A stretch of 15,019 nt of DNA from an uncultured Clostridium sp. (GCA_900555925.1 USMU01000049.1:1-15019), one strand, 5' to 3'; positions 6,679-12,934 are shown, numbered from the stretch's first letter. Notes: generated from the sequence alone by a model not told the origin. Made by a program: numbers and translations.

Positions 6679-8442
6679 AAAAACGGCCGTGTATTTCTCC
6701 GCCTTCTCGGATATATGTTCAAATTCTGGCCCTTAACCTTGACGGGAATTGTCTTTTCTCTCCTCTCCAACTATCTCGCTCTGCTCGGCCCCCGTTATCT
6801 CGGCGCGGCAATCGACGCCATCTCGGATAAGAACGGCGTACAGATGGACGTCGTAATGTTCAATTTTTGGCGCATGCTGCTCTGCTACGTCATCTCGGCT
6901 GTCCTCGCCTATCTCCTCACCGTGGTCATGGTTCATCTCAGTCAGAAAATCACCTATCGAATGAGGAAACAGCTCTTTGAAAATCTCACCGTCCTGCCCG
7001 TCTCCTATTTCGATACGCACACCACGGGAGACATCATCAGTCGTATTTCCTACGACATCGATACGGTCAATGCCACGCTGTCCACCGACCTCGTTCAAGT
7101 GCTCACCAGCATCTATTCCGTCCTCGGTTCGCTGTATTTCATGTTCGTCATTTCAAAGCCCCTTATTCTCATCTTTGCAGTCACCGTACCCATTTCCGTC
7201 ATTTTCACCAAAATCAAGGCGAAAAAAATCCAGCCGCTCTTCCGGAAACGGTCGAGAAAGCTGGGAGAAATGAACGGTTTTGCCGAAGAAATGCTGTCGG
7301 GAGCAAAGACGATCAACGCCTACGATCAAGCGGAAAACGTCACCGAGAAATTCGACGAACGAAACAGAGCCGCCGTGGATTCCTACTATGACGCGGAATA
7401 TTACGGAGCCATGATAGGCCCTTCCGTCAACTTCATTAATAACCTTTCTCTCTCCCTCATCATGATTTTCGGCGGAGTTCTCTACCTGCTTTCCCAAAAC
7501 GGCACCGTGGCCGCGGGAACGATATGGTTCATCACATTGGGCGGAGTTACGCAGTTCGTCATGTATTCGCGAAAATTTTCGGGCCCTATCAATGAGTTTG
7601 CCAATATCGTCAGCGAATTTCAATCCGCCTTTACCGCCGCCGAGCGAATTTTCCGTATCATCGACGAAAAACCCGAACCCGCCGACAAAAAAAACGCCGT
7701 AAAAATTTCCGATGCCGCGGGAGATGTGGAACTCAAAGACGTCGAATTCGGATACCTGCCCGAAAAAATCGTCCTGCACGATCTTTCCCTTCACGCAAAG
7801 CCCGGACAGACGGTCGCCATCGTCGGGCCGACAGGTGCGGGAAAGACGACCATTATCAACCTTTTGATGCGCTTTTACGACGTAAATTCGGGAGAAATTT
7901 TCGTGGATAAAAACGAAATCCGAGATATTGTGCGGGACAGTCTCCGAAACAATTATACCATGGTTCTCCAAGACACCTGGCTATTTTACGGAACGATCCG
8001 CGAAAACATCACTTACGGCAGGGGCGACGCTACCTTTGAAGACGTCGTCGCCGCCGCAAAGGCCGCAAAAATTCATTCCTACATCGAACGGCTTCCAGAC
8101 GGTTACGATACCTTGCTCTCCGATGACGGCGTCAATATCTCCAAAGGGCAAAAACAACTCATCACCATCGCGAGAGCAATGCTCCCCAAAAGCAAAATGC
8201 TCATTCTCGACGAGGCGACCTCCAACGTCGATTCCCGCACGGAAATTCAGATCCAGGACGCCATGTCCGAACTGATGAAGGGCAGAACCTGTTTCGTCAT
8301 CGCACACCGCTTATCTACGATTCAAAACGCCGACGTTATTCTCGTCGTAAAGGACGGCAATGTAATAGAACAGGGAAACCACGAAGAGCTCCTTCGGCAA
8401 AACGGATTTTATTCCGCTCTCTATAATTCGCAATTCTCCTGA
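6610..8442 (+). CDS. ABC exporter half-transporter, catalytic partner subunit
   Basis: A 610-residue partner of the preceding gene: transmembrane domain (about 40-340) plus ATPase domain (about 365-610). Walker A is GPTGAGKTT (406-414). The signature is degenerate, ISKGQ (510-514). Walker B ends in D534 with an intact catalytic E535, and the switch His566 is present (IAHRLST). Its intact Walker B pairs with the partner's normal LSGGQ to form the active ATP site, while its altered signature pairs with the partner's Asp495/Gln526 to form the inactive one. The TTG at 6610 overlaps the previous stop by eight bases and follows GGGAGG. An equally plausible TTG at 6649 follows AAAGGAG and would give 597 residues. 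It ends just before the terminator at 8477. Confidence 0.93.
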   Translation: MNKIIRSHKGETSLKKAIRSQKPKNGRVFLRLLGYMFKFWPLTLTGIVFSLLSNYLALLGPRYLGAAIDAISDKNGVQMDVVMFNFWRMLLCYVISAVLAYLLTVVMVHLSQKITYRMRKQLFENLTVLPVSYFDTHTTGDIISRISYDIDTVNATLSTDLVQVLTSIYSVLGSLYFMFVISKPLILIFAVTVPISVIFTKIKAKKIQPLFRKRSRKLGEMNGFAEEMLSGAKTINAYDQAENVTEKFDERNRAAVDSYYDAEYYGAMIGPSVNFINNLSLSLIMIFGGVLYLLSQNGTVAAGTIWFITLGGVTQFVMYSRKFSGPINEFANIVSEFQSAFTAAERIFRIIDEKPEPADKKNAVKISDAAGDVELKDVEFGYLPEKIVLHDLSLHAKPGQTVAIVGPTGAGKTTIINLLMRFYDVNSGEIFVDKNEIRDIVRDSLRNNYTMVLQDTWLFYGTIRENITYGRGDATFEDVVAAAKAAKIHSYIERLPDGYDTLLSDDGVNISKGQKQLITIARAMLPKSKMLILDEATSNVDSRTEIQIQDAMSELMKGRTCFVIAHRLSTIQNADVILVVKDGNVIEQGNHEELLRQNGFYSALYNSQFS

Positions 8443-8476
8443 CAACCACTAAATTTTATAAAACTTACTTCTATGA

Positions 8477-8514
8477 AGGAGCCGAATGTAAAGCATTCGG
8501 CTCCTCCTATTTTT
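8477..8514 (+). terminator. intrinsic terminator of the MarR-ABC operon
   Basis: AGGAGCCGAATG (8477-8488) pairs perfectly with CATTCGGCTCCT (8494-8505) across a 5-base loop, followed by CCTATTTTT. It is a strong 12-bp stem 34 bases after the last ABC stop. Confidence 0.88.
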
Positions 8515-8516
8515 CC

Positions 8517-8562
8517 AAAAAAAAGAACGACGCACGAGAAATTGCTTTCCCGTGTATCGTTC
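8517..8562 (-). terminator. intrinsic terminator of the small RNA
   Basis: Read leftward, GAACGA-TA-CACG pairs with CGTG-CG-TCGTTC with one two-base internal mismatch, extended by GAAA/TTTC inside, and is followed by eight T residues (8524-8517). The T run is on the minus strand only, so it serves leftward transcription. Confidence 0.75.
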
Positions 8563-8641
8563 CTTAAACCAATGATTTTTTTGTGTGCGCCGCTCAAATT
8601 GTTTCGGGGAGTCCTTCTCTTACTCCCGAAAAAATGTTTCT
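8517..8641 (-). ncRNA. candidate unassigned small RNA, about 125 nt
   Basis: A leftward transcription unit with no convincing ORF, bounded by a consensus promoter (8648-8676) and a hairpin followed by eight T residues (8517-8562). Predicted elements in order are a 5' hairpin with stem TTTCGGGAGT / ACTCCCCGAAA (one bulged base) and a purine-rich loop AAGAGAAGG, an unpaired A-rich middle of about 40 nt, and the terminator hairpin. No gene follows in this direction; the ABC genes are antisense. I do not recognise it: it lacks the conserved GGAAGGA/GNRA-type tetraloop region of SRP RNA and is shorter than usual 6S RNA. The loop could pair with ribosome-binding sites of targets, but that is speculation. 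Confidence 0.6.
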
Positions 8642-8647
8642 GACTGT

Positions 8648-8676
8648 ATTATATCAGGTCTTTTGACTTATGTCAA
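8648..8676 (-). promoter_or_regulatory. consensus promoter of the small RNA
   Basis: On the minus strand TTGACA (8676-8671), 17-base spacer, TATAAT (8653-8648), with TGA before the -10. Start of transcription near 8641. The -35 lies inside the inverted repeat TTGACTTATGTCAA (8663-8676), a possible operator. Confidence 0.8.
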
Positions 8677-8718
8677 GCCAAAAAAGCCAAAATTTGGTAA
8701 AATGGTAAATGGGTAAGT
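8675..8718. repeat. tandem short repeats between small RNA and XRE gene
   Basis: AAGCCAAAA occurs twice in tandem (8675-8683 and 8684-8692), followed directly by three 8-base units TGGTAAAA, TGGTAAAT and GGGTAAGT (8695-8718). The two sets are roughly inverted (CCAAA against TTTGG). They touch the -35 of the small RNA promoter and lie between the -35 and -10 of the weak rightward promoter, so they could be operators of the XRE protein. Confidence 0.5.
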
Positions 8719-8723
8719 ATAAA
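8694..8723 (+). promoter_or_regulatory. possible promoter of the XRE gene
   Basis: TTGGTA (8694-8699), 18-base spacer, TATAAA (8718-8723). It is a weaker match than the others in the window, and its spacer consists of the 8-base repeats. Confidence 0.4.
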
Positions 8724-8764
8724 CTTGTGCTTTTGAGCAGAAAAAAGTTTTTATCCGTTTGCGA

Positions 8765-8971
8765 ATGATGACATACAGTGAAATTATCAAACAACTGATG
8801 ATCGAGCGGGATTTGAGCCAAGAAAAATTAGCGCGGATTCTCAGTGTCAATCAAACCACGGTAGGACAATGGCTAAACGGGAAGAAAAAGCCATCCTACG
8901 ACAATATTCTGGCGTTTTATACGCATTTCGGCATTACGCCAAACGAATTTTTCGGAATTGACGAAGGCTGA
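8765..8971 (+). CDS. small XRE-family helix-turn-helix regulator
   Basis: A 68-residue protein that is almost entirely one Cro/C1-type HTH domain: LSQEKLARILSVNQTTVGQW is the helix-turn-helix, followed by the typical GKKKPSYDNILAF segment and a C-terminal NEFFG helix. No sensor or oligomerisation domain is present. The start is uncertain: TTG 8759, ATG 8765 and ATG 8768 are all in frame and none has a clear ribosome site; ATG 8765 is taken. It is divergent from the small RNA unit, with repeats in the gap that it may bind. Such single-domain proteins occur in toxin-antitoxin and phage-derived modules as well as free-standing regulators; no partner toxin is visible here. Its job is unknown. Confidence 0.85.
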   Translation: MMTYSEIIKQLMIERDLSQEKLARILSVNQTTVGQWLNGKKKPSYDNILAFYTHFGITPNEFFGIDEG

Positions 8972-9049
8972 AAGCGCGAAACACGCCGGAATTTTCGCAT
9001 GCAATCACGTTTTCGACAAACAAAAACCCTGTCCTTTATTTCATAGGGT

Positions 9050-9084
9050 AAAAGCAAGGATAATCAAACAGTCCTTGCTTTTTT
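9050..9084 (+). terminator. intrinsic terminator after the XRE gene
   Basis: AAAAGCAAGGA (9050-9060) pairs perfectly with TCCTTGCTTTT (9072-9082) across an 11-base loop and runs into TT and ATTTTG. Its right arm contains the -35 of the next gene's promoter. Confidence 0.8.
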
Positions 9085-9103
9085 ATTTTGTTTATGATAT
9101 AAT
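9075..9103 (+). promoter_or_regulatory. promoter of the AT-rich orphan gene
   Basis: TTGCTT (9075-9080), 17-base spacer, TATAAT (9098-9103), TGA before the -10. The -35 lies within the preceding terminator stem. Confidence 0.65.
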
Positions 9104-9140
9104 ACAACTATAATAAGCAGTAATTTAACGGAGATTCTTA

Positions 9141-9530
9141 ATGATATTTCATTCATTCAAAAATCAAAATGCAAGAAGGACGTTTGGCGGTTCTGCATTT
9201 ATAGAAATACAGTATTGTACTCAAAAATCGGGAACTGAACTTAAAAAAATTGTTAATACGTCTAGACACTGGATAGACAATTCTCTTTATATTTATTTTG
9301 ATGATATTGACTCTTTCTTTGCTAATTATAAAAAGATATTTTACGAGGGAACTTATCAAAATTTACATAGCGGAGAAGTTGATATTTTTGGAATAAATTA
9401 TTATTCATCTGAGCAATTAAAAAATATTTTATTTAAAATCGAAGAGCAAAAACCATTAGATTATATGGTAATTTTGGAATGGTTAAAGAATGGGGAAAAT
9501 TTTAACGGTTTTTACATTTTAGGAATATAA
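9141..9530 (+). CDS. AT-rich orphan protein, 129 residues, unknown function
   Basis: I do not recognise this protein. It has its own promoter and a ribosome site GGAG seven bases before the ATG, so it is a real gene. It is soluble (no signal peptide or membrane helix), rich in aromatic residues, Asn and Ile, and has a mixed alpha/beta pattern: an N-terminal strand region, an acidic DDID stretch near 54-57, a strand GEVDIFGINYY and a C-terminal Glu/Lys helix then LEWLKNGENFNGFYILGI. Three 60-base rows counted within it give 41 G+C in 180, against well over half in the ABC genes nearby, so it was probably acquired by transfer. The size and make-up would suit an orphan immunity-type protein, but no motif proves this. 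Confidence 0.75.
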   Translation: MIFHSFKNQNARRTFGGSAFIEIQYCTQKSGTELKKIVNTSRHWIDNSLYIYFDDIDSFFANYKKIFYEGTYQNLHSGEVDIFGINYYSSEQLKNILFKIEEQKPLDYMVILEWLKNGENFNGFYILGI

Positions 9531-9563
9531 ACTTCAATTTATCGTTTTAACTGTTAACAAAAT

Positions 9564-9613
9564 ATAACCCACTACACTACGCTTCGCTCACGAAGTGCAG
9601 TGTAGTGGGTTAT
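9564..9613. terminator. long hairpin between convergent genes, probable bidirectional terminator
   Basis: ATAACCCACTACACT (9564-9578) pairs perfectly with AGTGTAGTGGGTTAT (9599-9613). After one A/C mismatch the stem continues through CGCTTCG / CGAAGTG (one G-T pair) to the loop CTCA. It separates the rightward orphan gene from leftward grpE. Leftward it is followed by ATTTTG; rightward by TACTCCC. It also resembles a dispersed palindromic repeat, which cannot be tested inside this window. Confidence 0.6.
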
Positions 9614-9626
9614 TACTCCCTATGGC

Positions 9627-9650
9627 ACCCCTTTTCAGAACGGGGTTTTA
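9627..9650 (+). terminator. weak rightward terminator-like hairpin
   Basis: ACCCC (9627-9631) and GGGGT (9642-9646) form a 5-bp stem with a 10-base loop, followed by TTT. It is short and may only back up the longer hairpin just before it. Confidence 0.3.
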
Positions 9651-9688
9651 GTCTGTCTATAAAAATCTCAAAAGGCTTCCCTACGGCG

Positions 9689-10357
9689 TTATTGCGTTAC
9701 GACGACTTGGGCATAACGCAAAACTTTATCTCCGCGTTTATAGCCCTTGACATAAACCTGTTTGACGATACCGCTCTCTTCGCCCTCTTCGGGAGGAACG
9801 GCCATAATCGCTTCCGCAACGGAGGCGTCAAAGAGTTGCCCCGCGGGATCGAGCTCCTCTACATTTTCGCTTTCCAAGACCTTTTTATAGCTTTTCAGCA
9901 CCATTTCGATCCCCTCTTTTGTCTTTTCGTCCTGACAGGCGGAAAGCGCGCGCTCTAAATTATCTCCGATCGCAAACAGGGAAGAGACTACATCATTTCG
10001 TCCCTCCGTATATTTCCTTGCAGATTCCTCGCGGGTACGGCGGCGATAATTTTCATACTCCGCCGATACGGAATACCATTTACGCTTCAAGTCTTCCGCC
10101 TCCGCTTTGAGTTTTTCGATCTCCTCTTTGGCTTTTTGAAGTTCCTTTCGGCAATGGCCCTTCTCGTGACCGCCCTTGCACTCCTTTTCTTCGCCTTCCT
10201 TTTCGCACTGCTCCGCGGGTGCGTTGCAGCCCTCCTGTTTCTTTTCAGACTCGTTTTCGCAATTTTCTTCCGCCTTTTCTTCGGCGGGAGCGGCTGACAT
10301 GTTTTTTTCCGCTTTTCCTTCGCAATTACATTTCTTTTCGTTTTCGCTGTTATCCAT
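9689..10357 (-). CDS. grpE: GrpE, nucleotide exchange factor of DnaK, with Cys-rich N-terminal tail
   Basis: A 222-residue protein. GrpE releases ADP from DnaK in the Hsp70 cycle. The core is clear: a long coiled-coil helix from about 70 to 115 (KELQKAKEEIEKLKAEAEDL and on), the segment YENYRRRTREES, GDNLERAL (131-138), and the C-terminal beta domain with LFDASVAEAIM and the ending GYKRGDKVLRYAQVVVTQ. The disordered tail before it is unusual, with seven Cys (10, 12, 33, 44, 51, 60, 69) and the cluster C60-x3-H64-x3-H68-C69 among many Glu and Lys. The ATG at 10357 is chosen over a GTG 36 bases upstream because GGGTGAG precedes it. The usual partners hrcA and dnaK are not adjacent and no CIRCE repeat is seen. 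It lies 111 bases after yhbY and may have its own promoter. Confidence 0.93.
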   Translation of the reverse strand: MDNSENEKKCNCEGKAEKNMSAAPAEEKAEENCENESEKKQEGCNAPAEQCEKEGEEKECKGGHEKGHCRKELQKAKEEIEKLKAEAEDLKRKWYSVSAEYENYRRRTREESARKYTEGRNDVVSSLFAIGDNLERALSACQDEKTKEGIEMVLKSYKKVLESENVEELDPAGQLFDASVAEAIMAVPPEEGEESGIVKQVYVKGYKRGDKVLRYAQVVVTQ

Positions 10358-10468
10358 GATACTCACCCGATGTTTTCTTACTTTCCGCCGCACCGCTTCG
10401 ACGATACGACGCTATTTTATTTATAAAGCAATTTTCCCTTTTTCAAACGCAAAGGGAACAAAAGTCGT

Positions 10469-10780
10469 TCATAATTCGAGATGCGCAAAATTTTCGCGCG
10501 AAGAACGGCGATAAAAAATCGCTTTCCGACCGATGACCGCCACGGGAATCGCCTCCAAGAGTTCCGCAACGTTTTCCGCAAGGTTGCGCGCGTCGTCGTC
10601 CGCCGTGGAGAGAATCGTCACCTTGATGAGTTCATGCGCTTCCAAAGCGTCCGACAGAGTCTTTAACAAATTATCCGTCACCCCGCCTTTCCCGATTTGC
10701 GTCACGGGCTGCAAATTCGACGCGAGAGAACGGAGTTTGCTCCGCTGTTTGCTCGTAATAGTATCGGCTGTAATAATCAT
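10469..10780 (-). CDS. yhbY: YhbY-family (CRM domain) ribosome-associated RNA-binding protein
   Basis: A 103-residue protein consisting of one CRM domain: LTSKQR-like start (ITSKQRSKLRSLA, 8-20), the RNA-binding GKGG loop (30-33) and DALEAHELIKV. It ends with a short basic tail (RKAIFYRRSSR). YhbY-type proteins bind pre-50S ribosomal subunits and help in assembly. The ATG at 10780 has AGAGG nine bases before it. It is 29 bases downstream of the unknown 507-residue gene and so likely in one transcript with it. In many Bacillota this gene follows obg closely; here two extra genes separate them. Confidence 0.92.
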   Translation of the reverse strand: MIITADTITSKQRSKLRSLASNLQPVTQIGKGGVTDNLLKTLSDALEAHELIKVTILSTADDDARNLAENVAELLEAIPVAVIGRKAIFYRRSSRENFAHLEL

Positions 10781-10809
10781 AAAAATTTACCTCTTTTCCT
10801 TTTCTTTAT

Positions 10810-12333
10810 TCAAACGGGTATTCCCGCATCGGCAGGACGAATGATATATCCCGAATCGTATATTATAACGCCGTCACGCTTTACCGTCACAATCTTCGCA
10901 TTGAGACCTTCCAGCACGGGCGCCAGATTCCGCAAAACGCGGAAAAACTCCTTTTCGTCAAACACCATATAATCTTCGCAAATCCCCGAATGGGTAAAGA
11001 CGAGCCCCGCCTGTTTCGCAAAAATAATCCGATTTTCCGGCAACGTAATCGGTTCCGGATATTCCTCGGCATGGGATATATACCAATCCAGCACTTCCTT
11101 CTTTCCGGAGCCGTAATCGTCCGTCCAAGACACAGGAAAATAGATATAAACATAGATGATCCCCAATCCTTCGAACAACGTATTATGCGGTTCGGGAAAT
11201 TCGGGAAGGCATTCCGGACTCATTTCGGGACAAATCGTCGCCCAAGTCTGTACCTCTTCCTTAAAGGGCAGGGTCTCTATTTCCGACTCGTCTGCCCTGA
11301 GATACAGCGGCGCGGGAAAAGGAATTTCCCCTTCGTAAATATCTTCCGCCCGTCTCTCTATCAGTTCTGCCAGCTCCTCCGCAGTCACTTCCCGCTTGTC
11401 GGCGGGGAATTTTTCCGTGACGGCAATCGACGCGCTTCCCGCCAAGAGGACGTTCTCTCCCACATAATGGCAAAGATAACCGTACAGCGCCTTTTTTCGG
11501 AGCGCAGTCTTTTTCGGACTCCAAGACTCCGCGTCCTTTTCATAAAAAACAATCTCCGCTGCTCCCGTTTCCGCTTCTTCGGAAAAGAAAATCCGCGGCG
11601 GTTTTTTGAAATAATCGGGTCTCAAAGAAGGCTTATAAATCCCTTTCGGAAAATAGGGAAATACCGTCCAGCCTGCCGCCGACAGGGGAGAATCCTCCCG
11701 ATTCGCCGTATCCGCAAGCATTTTCAATACCGGCCGCAAGCCCTGATAGGAATAGCTGTTTGCTCCCAGACAAATACAGTATTTATTTCCCGCGACACCG
11801 CCGTAGATTTCCAACGGCAAAAAGAAATTTTTTAAGCGGGAATTGATTTTCTCGGAGAATTTCTTCTGTTCGCCCTTATCGATCAACGAGGCAAGCTCGT
11901 TCGTCTCTTCGGCGAGAACCTCCCAAAGCCATTCCGCAAAACGGGAAAAAGAAGGAATATCCGTTTCGTCCTCGCGAGAATAACATACGCCCGCCAAAGA
12001 AATCTCCCTGTGATGTCCCGTCAAATCCTCCGAATTTCCACCATAGCGCCGACAACCAGCACAGCGCTTTTCCACCTGTTTTTTCAACAATTCGTCGTAC
12101 TCTTCGCGGGTATACAAATTGACGGACACGGGAAAGATGCGGGAAGGTTCGAGTATTTCCAAAAATTCTTCGGACATGCTCTCCCGAATAAAATCGGGCG
12201 CCATGCAGTTTTCCTCTTTCAGCCGCACGACCTCCGTCCCCTTCAACCGTTTCACGTCCTCCGTGTCGGCACAATTTTCGGGCAGAAGATAATATTTATA
12301 ATCGTAAAAAAACGCTCTCAGTCCCTTTTCCAT
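10810..12333 (-). CDS. unrecognised 507-residue protein with a possible zinc-binding insert
   Basis: I do not recognise this protein. It is a soluble protein without signal peptide or membrane helix, acidic and rich in Glu and aromatic residues. Near the N-terminus lies C91-x2-C94, then H107-H108 and C117 (RCAGCRRYGG ... GHH ... GVCYS), which could bind zinc. Later stretches have alternating hydrophobic residues typical of beta strands (for example NKYCICLGAN near 180 and IIYVYIYFPVSW near 390), and Pro-rich loops such as EGEIPFPAPLYL. The C-terminal GLNAKIVTVKRDGVIIYDS looks like a beta hairpin. The ATG at 12333 is preceded by AAAGGA. It is 30 bases after the AAC(6')-like gene and 29 before yhbY, so it is transcribed with both. 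Codon use matches the neighbours, so there is no sign of recent transfer. Confidence 0.8.
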   Translation of the reverse strand: MEKGLRAFFYDYKYYLLPENCADTEDVKRLKGTEVVRLKEENCMAPDFIRESMSEEFLEILEPSRIFPVSVNLYTREEYDELLKKQVEKRCAGCRRYGGNSEDLTGHHREISLAGVCYSREDETDIPSFSRFAEWLWEVLAEETNELASLIDKGEQKKFSEKINSRLKNFFLPLEIYGGVAGNKYCICLGANSYSYQGLRPVLKMLADTANREDSPLSAAGWTVFPYFPKGIYKPSLRPDYFKKPPRIFFSEEAETGAAEIVFYEKDAESWSPKKTALRKKALYGYLCHYVGENVLLAGSASIAVTEKFPADKREVTAEELAELIERRAEDIYEGEIPFPAPLYLRADESEIETLPFKEEVQTWATICPEMSPECLPEFPEPHNTLFEGLGIIYVYIYFPVSWTDDYGSGKKEVLDWYISHAEEYPEPITLPENRIIFAKQAGLVFTHSGICEDYMVFDEKEFFRVLRNLAPVLEGLNAKIVTVKRDGVIIYDSGYIIRPADAGIPV

Positions 12334-12363
12334 GAAATCCTTTACCTTTGTGAATAAACCGCC

Positions 12364-12795
12364 TTACAAATTTTTGACAAAACAAACGATGCGGTTCGCC
12401 TCGTAAAATCCCGCGCCTGAATGAAAGGACAGTCCTTCGGCATTATCCAACTCCGTGTCGCTGGCAAATTCCTTACAACCCTGCTCTTTCGCCCATTCTT
12501 CGCATGCCGTAAGCAACACCCTCCCGATACCGCGGCGGCGAAATTTTCCCAAAACAAAAATTCCTTCAAGATAACCGACCGCTCCGCCGTGCGTCCCTTC
12601 CACGTAATCTGTTCGGATTCCGCATTGAGCGAACGCCACGGGATTACCTTCCTCCATCCAAAGAAAAACCATACCTCCGCTTTCGATAAAAGACAAAAGT
12701 TCTTCTTCCAGCTCTTCCCTTGAATGATGGGGCCAAAGCATTCCCGCAAGCTCCGCCGCGACGGGAACATCTTCTTTTTCTGCAATTTTCAACAT
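12364..12795 (-). CDS. GNAT acetyltransferase resembling aminoglycoside 6'-N-acetyltransferase AAC(6')
   Basis: A 143-residue single-domain GNAT enzyme that would transfer acetyl from acetyl-CoA to an amine. The acetyl-CoA loop is R86-R-R-G-I-G91 after the strand YLEGIFVL. The protein shows the AAC(6')-type pattern throughout: LWPHHSREEL near the start (20-29), IRTDYVEGT (60-68), EEWAKEQGCKEFASDTELDN (99-118) and the ending GFYEANRIVCFVKNL. These match my memory of chromosomal AAC(6') enzymes rather than general GNATs, where the substrate is the 6'-amine of aminoglycosides such as kanamycin or tobramycin. The ATG at 12795 has GGAGG seven bases before it. It lies 139 bases after obgE and 30 before the unknown gene. 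Activity on drugs is not proven by sequence; an indigenous amine substrate is possible. Confidence 0.85.
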   Translation of the reverse strand: MLKIAEKEDVPVAAELAGMLWPHHSREELEEELLSFIESGGMVFLWMEEGNPVAFAQCGIRTDYVEGTHGGAVGYLEGIFVLGKFRRRGIGRVLLTACEEWAKEQGCKEFASDTELDNAEGLSFHSGAGFYEANRIVCFVKNL

Positions 12796-12934
12796 GGTTT
12801 TTCCTCCGAAATTTATAAAAAGAGCAGGCGAAAGCGGGGATTTTTAATCCGCAAAAAACGGCGTTTTATGGTGCGAGACAACAGCGACAGACCCTCCCGA
12901 ATCAAATGCGGGAAAAATGCTTCCGAAATCCAAA

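Noticed and set aside
8525..8562. Hairpin taken first as a second rightward terminator of the ABC operon
   Set aside because: Rightward it is followed by CTTAAACC, not T residues. The T run is on the minus strand, so it ends the leftward small RNA.
8517..8641. SRP RNA or 6S RNA as identity for the small RNA
   Set aside because: The conserved SRP domain IV loop sequence is not present, and the unit is too short and lacks the long bulged duplex of 6S RNA.
9564..9613. Integron attC or CRISPR-like repeat
   Set aside because: There is only one copy, no attC R'/R'' core sites and no integrase, cas genes or spacers. A terminator or dispersed palindrome explains it better.
10358..10468. CIRCE element or other heat-shock operator upstream of grpE
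   Set aside because: No inverted repeat resembling the HrcA site is seen. Only a poor promoter candidate exists (TTGAAA with 15-base spacing to TATAAA), too weak to list.
10990..11835. 281-codon plus-strand open frame opposite the unknown 507-residue gene
   Set aside because: The minus-strand frame is longer, has a proper ribosome site and fits the operon spacing. The plus frame begins at ATG without a ribosome site and is Arg/Phe-rich.
12796..12934. Terminator between obgE and the AAC(6')-like gene
   Set aside because: A 5-bp stem (TCCCG/CGGGA near 12896-12915) and GGATT/AATCC near 12838 exist, but neither has a T run on the minus strand. Read-through is more likely.
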